A DNA stretch of 64,000 nucleotides. Source: Lentilactobacillus raoultii. GTDB taxonomy: Bacteria; Bacillota; Bacilli; Lactobacillales; Lactobacillaceae. The translations under genes were made by a program, and so were the position numbers. The DNA lies in the NCBI RefSeq assembly GCF_900411375.1, contig NZ_LS422984.1:274510-338509 (forward strand). The letters run 5' to 3'. A model generated the notes under the pieces. It worked only from the letters and a program-made list of their open reading frames with translations. It had not been told where the DNA came from and did not search any database. Below are positions 18,955-27,447 of the stretch, piece after piece (position 1 is the stretch's first letter; the number at the start of each line of letters is the position of its first letter).

Positions 18955-19842
18955 ATGAAAGAACAACTTGCAGATTATTTACATTTTCTTCGGGTTGAGC
19001 GAGGACTGTCTGAAAATACTATCCTGAGTTATCGTCAAGATCTGACTGACGCTAGTCGCTTTTTTCAGAGAAATACTCAAAAATGGACTGAAGTTGATCA
19101 ATTTTTAATTTTAAATTATTTGGAACACTTGCAACAGGAAAAAAAGTCTCAAGGAACAATCATTCGAACAGTTTCCAGTCTGCGAAGTTTTTTTCGGTAC
19201 TTAGCTCAGTTTGGCGTGGTTTCAGATGACCCAATGCTAAAAGTCGATTCACCGAAAAAGGCTCAGACTTTACCAGATGTTTTAACGCAAGCCGAAGTAG
19301 GACGATTATTGTCAATGCCCAACGTTTCTCGACCACTTGGTATAAGGGATCGGGCAATCCTTGAAACTCTGTACGCCACTGGATTACGGGTAAGTGAACT
19401 GGTTAATTTAAGACTGACAGATTTACATTTGCCCATGAAATTAATTCAAGTAGTTGGGAAAGGTGATCGGGAACGCATTATTCCAATTGGGGAAGTGGCA
19501 ATTGATTGGCTGACACGTTACTTGAAAACGACACGAATTGATCTTTTAAAGAAGCGGCGAAACACAGATTACGTTTTTTTGAATGCTCATGGTCGTCAAT
19601 TGACTCGACAAGCAATTTGGCAAATGATTAAAAAATACGTTAGTTTGGCTGGTATCAAACGGCACGTCACGCCCCATACGCTTCGACATTCTTTTGCGAC
19701 TCATTTGTTGGAAAACGGGGCCGATCTCAGAGTCGTTCAGGAACTACTCGGGCATGCCAATATCTCAACCACTCAGATTTATACTCACGTGTCGCACCAA
19801 CACTTAAGCGAAGTTTATCGAAAGTTCCATCCACGTGCGTAA
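18955..19842 (+). CDS. xerD: site-specific tyrosine recombinase XerD
   Basis: Resolves chromosome dimers at dif together with a partner recombinase at the division septum. The 295-aa product has an N-terminal SAM-like core-binding domain (1-105). The catalytic domain has Arg in ATGLRVSELV, Lys in VVGKGDRER, His/Arg in HTLRHSFATHL, His in LGHANIS and the nucleophile Tyr in QIYTHV. These are all five expected residues plus the tyrosine. The position before ribT-scpAB-rluB is the conserved one for xerD in Firmicutes, which separates it from xerC and phage integrases. Confidence 0.95.
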   Translation: MKEQLADYLHFLRVERGLSENTILSYRQDLTDASRFFQRNTQKWTEVDQFLILNYLEHLQQEKKSQGTIIRTVSSLRSFFRYLAQFGVVSDDPMLKVDSPKKAQTLPDVLTQAEVGRLLSMPNVSRPLGIRDRAILETLYATGLRVSELVNLRLTDLHLPMKLIQVVGKGDRERIIPIGEVAIDWLTRYLKTTRIDLLKKRRNTDYVFLNAHGRQLTRQAIWQMIKKYVSLAGIKRHVTPHTLRHSFATHLLENGADLRVVQELLGHANISTTQIYTHVSHQHLSEVYRKFHPRA

Positions 19843-19857
19843 TAGTGAGGTGATAGA

Positions 19858-20226
19858 ATGCTGTATCAGTATCGAAAAGATTATCAAAAAATAACGATGG
19901 GTTTATTTTCATTGGTTCCGGATCTTCAGAATGTGGATTTGGTTTCTCAAGAAATGACGTGGTATGCTGATAAACCCAACCGAATGATTTATTTATGGAA
20001 GGATACTCATCATAATTGGTCTGGATTGGTTGGCGTTGAGATTGAATCAAATCAGCTTTTAATTCATCGATTGGTTTTAGCGCCACCAAGTCGAACGCAA
20101 GAGAACTACAATCGACTTTTGGATGATTTGCAATCGCTGTATCCAAAAACGAAAATCATTGGCGGCTTTGAAACGAAGCAAATTTGTACAAGGTGGGAGC
20201 AATCAAAAGATTATGGCAGGTATTGA
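19858..20226 (+). CDS. ribT: RibT-like GNAT-fold protein
   Basis: The 122-aa product matches the RibT family, a GNAT-type acetyltransferase fold first named for its place in the Bacillus riboflavin operon. Its substrate is unknown. The central strands (SGLVGVEIESNQLLIHRLVL, residues 61-80) look like the GNAT core. It lies between xerD and scpA, the usual place in lactobacilli, although no rib biosynthesis genes are nearby. ATG 19858 follows GAGGTGAT. The 3' end overlaps scpA by 14 nt. Confidence 0.8.
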   Translation: MLYQYRKDYQKITMGLFSLVPDLQNVDLVSQEMTWYADKPNRMIYLWKDTHHNWSGLVGVEIESNQLLIHRLVLAPPSRTQENYNRLLDDLQSLYPKTKIIGGFETKQICTRWEQSKDYGRY

Positions 20227-20965
20227 TCGACAACCCGAACTACATTTAACTGATTTTGACGGCCCGCTGGAAGTCTTACTTCATCTAATTCAAGCGTCCA
20301 AAATGGATATTTACGATATTCCAATTGCCCAAATCACCAAGCAATATATGGATTATATTGAAGATGCCCGTCAGCTGAATTTAGAAATTATCGGTGATTA
20401 CTTTGTGATGGCTGCCAAATTAATGGTCATTAAATCCAAAATGCTTTTGCCAACTCCCGATATTGACCCTTCAGATGAAGCTGATGAAGATCCGCGGGAA
20501 GATTTAGTGGCTCAATTAATTAATTATAAAAGGTATAAGCAAATTGCCGAAAAATTAAAAGCATTCGAAGCAACCCGCCGACTTAGTTATACGCGATCGG
20601 AATTAAGGGTTCCGGCTTCCAAAGAAACATTAGTTGACCCATCGCCCTTTAATAAAGGCGATGTGATGGCCAGCTATGTCGATGCATTGAAACATTTTAA
20701 CTTCCATCAGCCACTATCAACAACGGTTCATGAATGGCAATTCACCATTGAAAGTCAAACTAAACTGATCAGACAGTTGTTGGATCGACATCCAAGCCAA
20801 ATTTCATTTGATAAGGTGATTCAGGGCTCAACGAAGCCTGAAGAAATTGTGACTGATTTTTTAGCAATCTTAGAAATGGCTAAATACGACGAAGTTTACC
20901 TGGAACAAAAAAATCATCATGCATCAATTGAAATTCGAAAGGGGCCAGCGTATGACCATCAATAA
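20213..20965 (+). CDS. scpA: segregation and condensation protein ScpA
   Basis: Kleisin subunit of the SMC-ScpAB condensin, which compacts and segregates the chromosome. The 250-aa product begins with the family signature LTDFDGPLEVLLHLI. The helical N-domain that contacts the SMC neck follows, then an acidic middle (DPSDEADEDPRED) and the C-terminal winged helix that binds the SMC head. ATG 20213 is chosen because the signature begins about ten residues later. The frame is open from 20123, but that extension runs across ribT. Overlaps ribT and scpB by 14 nt each. Confidence 0.95.
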   Translation: MAGIDRQPELHLTDFDGPLEVLLHLIQASKMDIYDIPIAQITKQYMDYIEDARQLNLEIIGDYFVMAAKLMVIKSKMLLPTPDIDPSDEADEDPREDLVAQLINYKRYKQIAEKLKAFEATRRLSYTRSELRVPASKETLVDPSPFNKGDVMASYVDALKHFNFHQPLSTTVHEWQFTIESQTKLIRQLLDRHPSQISFDKVIQGSTKPEEIVTDFLAILEMAKYDEVYLEQKNHHASIEIRKGPAYDHQ

Positions 20966-21551
20966 TTTAGCAAAGATTGAAGCACTTTTATACGCCTCAG
21001 GCGATGAAGGGATTAGTTTAGAACAAATTGCAGAACGAACAGGGCTTGAATTATCCGCTTGTCGACAGCTGGTTGAAAGAATGATGCAACGTCTAAATCA
21101 AAATCCTGATGCCGGACTAAAGGTTTTTGTCAGTGACCATGTTTACCGGTTAGGGACCAAAGAAGCATTATCAGACTTGGTACAAGACTATGTCAATGAT
21201 GCCAAGCCACGGGTTCTTTCCCAAGCTGCACTTGAGACGATTGCCATTGTCATGTACAATCAGCCAATTACCCGAATTGAAGTTGATGAAATTCGAGGCG
21301 TGAATAGTTCGGCCATCCTTCACCGACTTTTGAATCAGGGGTTGGTCAAAGTGACAGGCATTAAGCAGGAAGTGGGAAATCCAAAGCAGTATGGTGTGAC
21401 AAATTTTTGCCTGGATTATTTTGGATTAGCCTCGTTGGCGGATTTACCACCCTTGCCTAAAAATGAACATTTAACTGATAATACAAGCGATTCATTATTA
21501 ACAAGGTTTAATGAACAACTCAATCAAAAAACACAGGAGAGTGAAAAATGA
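20952..21551 (+). CDS. scpB: segregation and condensation protein ScpB
   Basis: Winged-helix partner (kite subunit) of ScpA in the condensin complex. From ATG 20952 it is 199 aa, with two winged-helix domains and the conserved segment LSQAALETIAIVMYNQPITR (residues 88-107). AAAGGGG lies 7 nt upstream. An upstream in-frame ATG (20919) lies inside scpA and is less likely. The stop overlaps the rluB start in the ATGA arrangement, indicating coupled translation. Confidence 0.95.
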   Translation: MTINNLAKIEALLYASGDEGISLEQIAERTGLELSACRQLVERMMQRLNQNPDAGLKVFVSDHVYRLGTKEALSDLVQDYVNDAKPRVLSQAALETIAIVMYNQPITRIEVDEIRGVNSSAILHRLLNQGLVKVTGIKQEVGNPKQYGVTNFCLDYFGLASLADLPPLPKNEHLTDNTSDSLLTRFNEQLNQKTQESEK

Positions 21552-22267
21552 GCGAACGGTTACAAAAAGTGATGGCTCACGCTGGAGTTGCCTCCAGACG
21601 AAAAGCCGAAAAATTGATCAGTGAGGGCCATGTTAAAGTCAACGGTCACGTAATCACTGAATTAGGGACCAAGGTTACTGACAACGATGAAGTGAAGGTT
21701 GATGAGGTCCCAATTTCACGTGAAGTACCGGTCTATTATCTGCTTTATAAACCACGCGGAGTGATTACAGCTGTAACGGATAATAAGAATCGGCAAACAG
21801 TCGTTGATCTTCTTAGTGATGTAACAGAACGAATTTATCCAGTTGGCCGTTTGGATTATGATACTTCCGGCTTACTGTTGTTAACTAACGATGGGGAATT
21901 GGATAACCATCTAACTCATCCCAAATATGAAGTGGATAAGACCTATGTGGCAAAGGTAAAGGGAATTGTGACGAATGATGATATGAAACAGCTTCGAACC
22001 GGTGTCCGAATTGATGGTCGAAAAACAGCAGGTGCCAAAGCCAGCGTCATTAGAACTAATCAAAACAGTTCGATCGTCTCGTTAACGATTCATGAAGGAC
22101 GGAATCATCAAGTCAAAAAAATGTTTTTGGCATTGGGTCACCCAGTTGAAAAATTGAGTCGCCAGAGTTATGGCTTCTTAAATCTAAAGGGCCTTCAACC
22201 TGGAGAATATCGCAAATTAAAACCCCATGAGGTTGAAGAATTGAAAAAATTATCCCAAACAAAGTAG
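21548..22267 (+). CDS. rluB: 23S rRNA pseudouridine synthase RluB family
   Basis: Modifies a uridine of 23S rRNA (U2605 in E. coli numbering for RluB). The 239-aa product has an S4 RNA-binding domain (residues 1-60, RLQKVMAHAGVASRRKAEKL). The RsuA/RluB catalytic motif GRLDYDTSGLLLLTNDG carries the catalytic Asp. A C-terminal conserved GRNHQVKKM follows. It is the last gene of the xerD-ribT-scpAB-rluB unit. Confidence 0.93.
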   Translation: MSERLQKVMAHAGVASRRKAEKLISEGHVKVNGHVITELGTKVTDNDEVKVDEVPISREVPVYYLLYKPRGVITAVTDNKNRQTVVDLLSDVTERIYPVGRLDYDTSGLLLLTNDGELDNHLTHPKYEVDKTYVAKVKGIVTNDDMKQLRTGVRIDGRKTAGAKASVIRTNQNSSIVSLTIHEGRNHQVKKMFLALGHPVEKLSRQSYGFLNLKGLQPGEYRKLKPHEVEELKKLSQTK

Positions 22268-22307
22268 GGTAGGTATCTTTTGATGACTTACTTTTAAAAA
22301 GGAATCG

Positions 22308-22335
22308 TTGACTTTTGTTAAAAATCTGATATATT
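22308..22335 (+). promoter_or_regulatory. promoter of the riboswitch-ribU unit
   Basis: TTGACT (22308-22313) and TATATT (22330-22335) are 16 bp apart, with a TGn extension before the -10. The start would be near 22342, just before the riboswitch. Confidence 0.7.
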
Positions 22336-22363
22336 TGTAGGTAATAAAAAAATAATTTGGTTT

Positions 22364-22477
22364 ATCTTCAGGGCAGGGTGCAATTCCCGACCGGCGGTGA
22401 TAGTCCGCGACACGTGAGTTTTCACGCTGAACCGGTGGAATTCCGGTACCGACAGTAAAGTCTGGTATGTAGAAGAT
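22364..22477 (+). ncRNA. FMN riboswitch (RFN element)
   Basis: The closing stem ATCTTC/GAAGAT encloses the conserved RFN blocks AGGGCAGGGTGCAATTCC, CCGGCGGT, AGTCCGCGA, GAACCGGTGGAATTCCGGT and CCGACAGTAAAGTCTGG. It binds flavin mononucleotide. Here it precedes a terminator hairpin and the riboflavin transporter gene, so high FMN should switch ribU transcription off. Confidence 0.97.
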
Positions 22478-22502
22478 TAAATTTTTTACTACACTTAAAC
22501 TT

Positions 22503-22534
22503 AAAGTCCTGGCAATTGTTGTCAGGACTTTTTT
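22503..22534 (+). terminator. riboswitch-controlled terminator before ribU
   Basis: AAAGTCCTG pairs with CAGGACTTT, followed by a T-run, 34 nt before the ribU ATG. It is the expression platform of the FMN riboswitch. Confidence 0.88.
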
Positions 22535-22567
22535 GAAGATTAACCATTGGAAAAGGGGTTCTTTTCA

Positions 22568-23152
22568 ATGGAACATAGTGGTAATAAGCAATTGTCAACA
22601 ACGAGGTTGGTCGAAATGTCGGTCCTGGCCGGCTGCTCATACGTCCTCATGTTTTTGTCATTTCCAATCATTCCGATTGTCCCGTATATGAAAATCGATT
22701 TTTCAGATATGCCAATTTTAATTGGAACCGTTCTGTTTGGGGCAACTGGTGGGATCACGATTGCCGGGCTGAAATCGTTACTTTACTGGCTGACGGTTTC
22801 TGGTGCCTCAATTCCCGGCTTGATTGGAGTTGGCTCGTCGTTTCTATCTTCTGTAACGTTAATTTTGGCTTTTTATTGGGGCAGTCGCTGGTTGGCCTCC
22901 CTTAAACCAATGGTGAAAAGCTTCTTAGTTATTGGATTCATGGCTGTCAGTTTAACGATCGTAATGTCGTTTTCAAATTGGTCAGCTGTTATTCCCCTCT
23001 ACATGAATGTCATTGGAATGAAGATTGGGATGCCGTTATCTTCTCTCATTCTGTATGGCGTGGTGCCATTTAATCTGATTAAAGGAATTGTTGTTGGCGG
23101 GCTTTTCTACCTCATTAAAAATAGTGTCTTACCGAGATTAAGATTTAAATAG
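22568..23152 (+). CDS. ribU: riboflavin ECF transporter substrate-binding component RibU
   Basis: S-component of the energy-coupling-factor transporter that imports riboflavin. The 194-aa protein has about six membrane helices. The motif FPIIPIVPYMKIDFSDMPIL (about residues 34-53) is the RibU signature loop near the binding site. The upstream FMN riboswitch confirms the ligand. ATG 22568 follows AAAGGGG at about 10 nt; a TTG at 22547 would add seven residues and is less likely. The ATPase and T-subunits of the transporter are elsewhere. Confidence 0.95.
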   Translation: MEHSGNKQLSTTRLVEMSVLAGCSYVLMFLSFPIIPIVPYMKIDFSDMPILIGTVLFGATGGITIAGLKSLLYWLTVSGASIPGLIGVGSSFLSSVTLILAFYWGSRWLASLKPMVKSFLVIGFMAVSLTIVMSFSNWSAVIPLYMNVIGMKIGMPLSSLILYGVVPFNLIKGIVVGGLFYLIKNSVLPRLRFK

Positions 23153-23176
23153 TTTAAAATTACCTTGGTTATCGTA

Positions 23177-23182
23177 TATAAT
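23177..23182 (+). promoter_or_regulatory. -10 box of a putative ypbB promoter
   Basis: A perfect TATAAT, 18 bp after a weak -35 (TTTAAA, 23153-23158). A transcript starting here would meet the hairpin at 23233-23264 before the coding region. Confidence 0.4.
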
Positions 23183-23232
23183 TAATGCAGCCTATATTGT
23201 AAGATAGTGGTGGTTGTATTCTCAAAGATTAA

Positions 23233-23264
23233 AAGATTGGGAAGTTAATCCTAGTCTTTTTTCT
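23233..23264 (+). terminator. terminator between ribU and the ypbB-like gene
   Basis: AAGATTGGG pairs with CCTAGTCTT (two G-U pairs), followed by a T-rich run with one C. An alternative stem, GATTAA (23227-23232) with TTAATC (23245-23250), overlaps it, so an attenuator is possible. Confidence 0.55.
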
Positions 23265-23289
23265 TTTATTTGACTTAAGGGTGGATAAA

Positions 23290-24348
23290 ATGGATTTAGC
23301 AACGGTTTTGGTATTATTTAGCTCGTCAACGCAGTGGCGGCGGTCAAAAGCTGTTAAAAATATTTTAATTGGCCGTCGAACAGTTTCTAATTTATATTGG
23401 GCTTTACAATATCAGTTATTGCCTGATTTTGGCGCATTGCATGGGGCACTATCAAATGATGTTGAGCAGGCAGTATCTAAGTTAAAACGCCAACATCTGG
23501 TAACGTCAGATGATGAGTTACGACTCCTTTTAACTAAGCAGGGCGTGGCCTACCAGAATAAGTTGCGTAAACAGTTACCGAATTTAGCAGCATTAACAAC
23601 AGCTGCACAATTCGATATTTTTCGGTTTGCAGATCGATTGGCTTTAGCAACTCAAGTAGTGTCGGAATACAGTTATGCAAATAATCGCTATTACCCACAG
23701 GAGATTGGTCTATTTGACACGCAACTGGTTAAACGCTGGTTTTTACAAAACAAAGATCAGGCACTACCCCAATATTTATATACACTCTTTAACAGATTCT
23801 TAACGATGCTGAAAAGAGACGACTTTGCGGTCACTTTCGTTCAAGGACTGAGTGGTCATCAACTAACGGGAGAAACGAACTTACAAATTGCCAAAGAGCA
23901 GGGAACAACTCCGACCGTTGTGTCGTTAACCAGGTTGATATTGATGGCGCAATTATTTAGTCAACTACACGAATCAAGAAAGTCGAAAATGGCCTTATTA
24001 ATTCAGGGATTGGCTAAACCGGTGATTTCGGTTAGTGCTCAGAAAACGCTAACGATGTTCTGCCGTTTCCCTGATTTATCATTGTTAGAAATTGCTCGAC
24101 GGCGGCGTATTAAATTAACAACGGTTCAAGAGCACCTTCTTGAAGCAGCCATCGTTTTACCGGGAAAACAAGTGCCTGTTCAACGGTTATTGGCCTCTTC
24201 AATTGAAGAAAAGTTGGCAAGTGCTCAGCCACAGGATTTAGCTAACTGGTCATTTCAAGAAGCCAGTCAAAAAATAGTCGGACTGGATTTTTTTAGTTTT
24301 CGATTGTTTCAAATTCAAAGGTTGAAACGGGCTCAAAGGAAAGTGTAG
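23290..24348 (+). CDS. YpbB-like helix-turn-helix protein encoded beside RecQ
   Basis: A 352-aa protein resembling Bacillus YpbB, whose gene usually lies directly upstream of a RecQ-family helicase. The function is not established. No enzyme motif is seen. The C-terminal part (about residues 270-305, SLLEIARRRRIKLTTVQEHL) looks like the helicase-associated helix-turn-helix found in this family. ATG 23290 follows AAGGGTGG at 6 nt; a GTG nine bases upstream overlaps that site. The gap to recQ is 9 nt, so the two are probably cotranscribed and may act together in DNA repair (inference). Confidence 0.7.
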   Translation: MDLATVLVLFSSSTQWRRSKAVKNILIGRRTVSNLYWALQYQLLPDFGALHGALSNDVEQAVSKLKRQHLVTSDDELRLLLTKQGVAYQNKLRKQLPNLAALTTAAQFDIFRFADRLALATQVVSEYSYANNRYYPQEIGLFDTQLVKRWFLQNKDQALPQYLYTLFNRFLTMLKRDDFAVTFVQGLSGHQLTGETNLQIAKEQGTTPTVVSLTRLILMAQLFSQLHESRKSKMALLIQGLAKPVISVSAQKTLTMFCRFPDLSLLEIARRRRIKLTTVQEHLLEAAIVLPGKQVPVQRLLASSIEEKLASAQPQDLANWSFQEASQKIVGLDFFSFRLFQIQRLKRAQRKV

Positions 24349-24357
24349 GACAATCAG

Positions 24358-25812
24358 ATGCTTAGTTTACGTGATCAGTTAACAAAATATTTTGGCTTTG
24401 AAAACTTTCGTCCCGGTCAGGAAAAAATTATGAAGGCATTATTAGCTAATCAGAATGTTTTGGCAATTTTACCTACGGGTGGTGGGAAAACACTCCTTTA
24501 TCAGCTCTACGCGGCAATTACCCATCAACGAATTGTCATTGTTTCGCCACTAATTTCACTCATGCAAGATCAGGTGAGCCGGTTACAGTTTCTGGGGGCT
24601 AAGCATGTAGTGGCTTTAACATCTGCAATGGATTTTCGCGAGCGTCAATTTATTTTGGCCCACCTTGATCAATTTCAGTTTATTTATGCCTCGCCTGAAA
24701 TGCTGGCTAATGAAAAAGTCATTACTCGGCTACAGCAATTGACTGTCGGCTTGTTAGTGATTGATGAAGCTCACTGTATTTCAGAATGGGGCCCTGATTT
24801 TCGGCCGGATTATCTTAAATTAAATCGTGTTCGAAGCATGTTAAAAAATCCGCTGACATTAATGATGACTGCAACGGCCACCGTCTCGACCCGGCAGGAT
24901 ATTATTAGAAGGATGGGCATGGCGGCTAATCAAGTCAAACAAGTTATCCTTTCTGTTAACCGTCGAAATATCTTTTTGAGCGCCAAGCAGTTGGCTGATC
25001 AACATGAGAAAAATAACTTACTGATTCAATTAATTGAACAGCTGCATGGGGCGGGAATTATTTACTTTTCAAGTCGTTCAACGGCGGAAACGGTAGCGGA
25101 AATGCTGAATCAAGAAACCACAAAACAGGTAAGTGCTTATCATGGTGGGATGCCAAATCAGACCCGCTTTCAAATTCAACAACAATTTATGCAAAATGAC
25201 ATTGATATTATTTGTGCTACCAGTGCTTTTGGAATGGGGGTCAATAAAGACGATGTCCGCTACGTGATTCATTATCATTTACCTGGGAACATTCAAAATT
25301 ACATGCAGGAAATTGGTCGAGCCGGTAGAGATGGTCAACCGGCATTAGCAATTTTATTGTATGAGCCTAACGATCAATATCTCCAGGCAAACCTGATTGA
25401 AAATACCTATCCGGACAACCACTTAGTTGATTATTTATATCGTCATCCAAAAGAAATGGCTCGTCAGGATGAGTTTCGAGTACTTAATTATTATTACACT
25501 AATCATTTTTCAATAGATCAGGCTAAGTCACTCCTTCAGCGTGCTAGGCAGCAACGAATTGAGGGGTTGCGACAGATGTCTCAGTATATTTTGACAACAG
25601 GGTGTCGCCGAAAAATGCTTTTAGCATACTTCGATGAGTCGTTGTCTGAAAAAAGTCGTCATGATGAGTTTTGCTGTGACTTTCATTCGAATTTTTGGTT
25701 AAACTGGCAAGCTTTCAATGATCGTTATTTAACCCCACCGCCGGTCAAAAAACATTTAGCAACTCCGAATTGGCAAGAACGGTTGCAACGCTTATTTTTA
25801 TTAAAAAATTAA
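24358..25812 (+). CDS. recQ: RecQ-family ATP-dependent DNA helicase (short form)
   Basis: 3'-5' superfamily 2 helicase for recombinational repair and fork restart. Motifs in order: FRPGQEKIM (motif 0), LPTGGGKTLLYQ (Walker A), VIDEAHCISEWG (DEAH box), MTATAT, ICATSAFGMGVNK and QEIGRAGRDGQ (motif VI). A Cys-containing zinc segment (TTGCRRKMLLAYF with EFCCDFH) follows. At 484 aa it stops soon after the zinc-binding domain and has no HRDC domain, like Bacillus RecS rather than E. coli RecQ. No clear SD sequence precedes ATG 24358. Confidence 0.92.
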   Translation: MLSLRDQLTKYFGFENFRPGQEKIMKALLANQNVLAILPTGGGKTLLYQLYAAITHQRIVIVSPLISLMQDQVSRLQFLGAKHVVALTSAMDFRERQFILAHLDQFQFIYASPEMLANEKVITRLQQLTVGLLVIDEAHCISEWGPDFRPDYLKLNRVRSMLKNPLTLMMTATATVSTRQDIIRRMGMAANQVKQVILSVNRRNIFLSAKQLADQHEKNNLLIQLIEQLHGAGIIYFSSRSTAETVAEMLNQETTKQVSAYHGGMPNQTRFQIQQQFMQNDIDIICATSAFGMGVNKDDVRYVIHYHLPGNIQNYMQEIGRAGRDGQPALAILLYEPNDQYLQANLIENTYPDNHLVDYLYRHPKEMARQDEFRVLNYYYTNHFSIDQAKSLLQRARQQRIEGLRQMSQYILTTGCRRKMLLAYFDESLSEKSRHDEFCCDFHSNFWLNWQAFNDRYLTPPPVKKHLATPNWQERLQRLFLLKN

Positions 25813-25821
25813 GGAACCCGA

Positions 25822-25850
25822 TTGACAATTTAATGCTAAAATAGGATTGT
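25822..25850 (+). promoter_or_regulatory. possible promoter of the LysM gene
   Basis: A perfect -35 TTGACA (25822-25827) lies 17 bp before a poor -10 (GATTGT, 25845-25850). Another -10-like TAGGAT (25842-25847) is too close. Confidence 0.4.
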
Positions 25851-25877
25851 CTATTCTGTAATTAAGGAGGGGCCGTT

Positions 25878-26552
25878 ATGAATACAAATGGGGATCATAA
25901 GCATTCAGAAGAAGATCAACCCTGGAATCAGACTTTTTCAGAAGATCGTGATGAACAGGGACATTTATCACGTGTTAAACTTCGTCAACAGAGTCATAAT
26001 CATAATATGATCACTGTTATTCTGGTATCATTAATTATTATTGTTGCCTTAGTGTCATTGATATATGGAATTGCTAAACAGAGTGCAGCCGGGAACAGAT
26101 CGACAAATCATCATCCAATTGTTGCGATGCCTCAGCAAGCTCATTCAAAAAAAAAATCATCAAAATCCACTTCAATTGATCATAAAGCCGCTCAAACGGC
26201 GTTAAAATCATCAGCTAAAGCCAAAGCGGCTGGTAACTCAACTAAAGTTGCCAGTGCCTCTTCAACCACCAATCGATCTTCAACCAATCAAGCGACGTCA
26301 TCGACTGGTCGGACATCAAATGCGGCATCGGTAACTCGAAAAAGTAACTCGACCAGTTCAGCCTTAAAGCCCAATACTAACAACCCAACCACGACGGCCT
26401 CAAACGGGTATCGATACGCAACGGTTCAAGCAGGCCAAGGGATTTACCGAGTTGCTGTTAATAATGGATTGACGATGAGTCAGCTGATGCAAATGAATGG
26501 GTTGTCAACTGCTTCACAAATTCACCCAGGTGAACGGCTTCGAGTGAAATGA
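25878..26552 (+). CDS. membrane-anchored LysM domain protein (SAG1386/EF1546-like)
   Basis: A 224-aa cell-surface protein. A charged cytoplasmic N-terminus (1-52) is followed by one membrane helix (about 53-76) and a long Ser/Thr/Ala/Lys-rich linker (about 90-172). A single C-terminal LysM domain (about 174-224, YATVQAGQGIYRVAVNNGLT) should bind peptidoglycan. The layout and the place between recQ and cmk match the SAG1386/EF1546 surface-associated family of Lactobacillales. ATG 25878 follows AAGGAGGGG. The exact role is unknown. A function in wall anchoring or division is only inference. Confidence 0.85.
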   Translation: MNTNGDHKHSEEDQPWNQTFSEDRDEQGHLSRVKLRQQSHNHNMITVILVSLIIIVALVSLIYGIAKQSAAGNRSTNHHPIVAMPQQAHSKKKSSKSTSIDHKAAQTALKSSAKAKAAGNSTKVASASSTTNRSSTNQATSSTGRTSNAASVTRKSNSTSSALKPNTNNPTTTASNGYRYATVQAGQGIYRVAVNNGLTMSQLMQMNGLSTASQIHPGERLRVK

Positions 26553-26684
26553 GGTTTTTAAATTATTTGACGTAGTTTGGCAGATTTGCACTGGACTTAT
26601 CAGCCAGAACCAGTAAAATTAAATGCGGGCATCGGCCATTGACCGACCCCGGATTTATTAAATTCAAGACAGGTTAGGAATGTA

Positions 26685-27371
26685 ATGATGCATAAAAATG
26701 GATTACAAGTAGCAATTGATGGGCCGGCATCGGCTGGCAAAAGTACGGTCGCTAAACTTGTGGCCAAACAGTTCAATTATATTTATTGTGACACTGGCGC
26801 AATGTATCGGGCTGTTACGCTGAAAGCAATTCAACAGGGAATTTCGCTAGATAATGAGCCTGAAATTGCTAAAATTGTTAAGGAATCAAAAATAACGTTC
26901 ACACCAGATGAAACTGGCCAAAAGGTTTTCATTGATCACCACGATGTGTCAGAGGCCATTCGTTCGGAAGAAGTGACCAACTCGGTTTCCGCAGTTGCCG
27001 CGATTGCAGCTGTGAGAAAGCAGCTGAGTGCCCAACAGCAAGCTATTGCCAAAGACGGTGGCATTGTCATGGATGGTCGCGATATTGGGACAGCTGTGCT
27101 ACCAAATGCTGAGGTAAAAATTTTCTTGGTGGCTAGCGTTGAAGAGCGGGCCAAGAGACGCTATAAAGAAAATATTCAAAAAGGCATTAATACACCATTG
27201 GATGAACTACAATTGGAAATTGAGGCTCGTGATTATAAAGATTCTCATCGAAAAATTTCACCCCTTACCAAGGCCACAGACGCAACTGAGATTGATACAA
27301 CGGCACTTTCGATTGATCAGGTTGTTTCAGAGATTGCAAAAGTGATTAATTCGAAATTGAATTTTAACTAA
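26685..27371 (+). CDS. cmk: cytidylate kinase
   Basis: Phosphorylates CMP and dCMP to the diphosphates for nucleotide recycling. The 228-aa product has the P-loop IDGPASAGKSTVAK (about residues 10-23), the substrate motif CDTGAMYRAVT and VMDGRDIGTAV, with the Arg-rich lid near residues 150-160. ATG 26685 follows TAGGAA; the next codon is another ATG. cmk upstream of an S1-like gene and der is the usual Firmicutes order. Confidence 0.96.
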   Translation: MMHKNGLQVAIDGPASAGKSTVAKLVAKQFNYIYCDTGAMYRAVTLKAIQQGISLDNEPEIAKIVKESKITFTPDETGQKVFIDHHDVSEAIRSEEVTNSVSAVAAIAAVRKQLSAQQQAIAKDGGIVMDGRDIGTAVLPNAEVKIFLVASVEERAKRRYKENIQKGINTPLDELQLEIEARDYKDSHRKISPLTKATDATEIDTTALSIDQVVSEIAKVINSKLNFN

Positions 27372-27447
27372 TTGGTCAATTAACTGGTAATATGAGTGAA
27401 TTTAAGATAAAATTATGATTAGAGTTGTTTCAAGGAGGAATTGTTTG

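Noticed and set aside
19727-20146. Minus-strand frame of 139 codons
   Set aside because: It lies opposite xerD and ribT, both supported by family motifs; no ribosome-binding site of its own.
25078-25278. Possible truncation of recQ because HRDC is missing
   Set aside because: The short form is normal for the Firmicutes RecS-type helicases that pair with ypbB.
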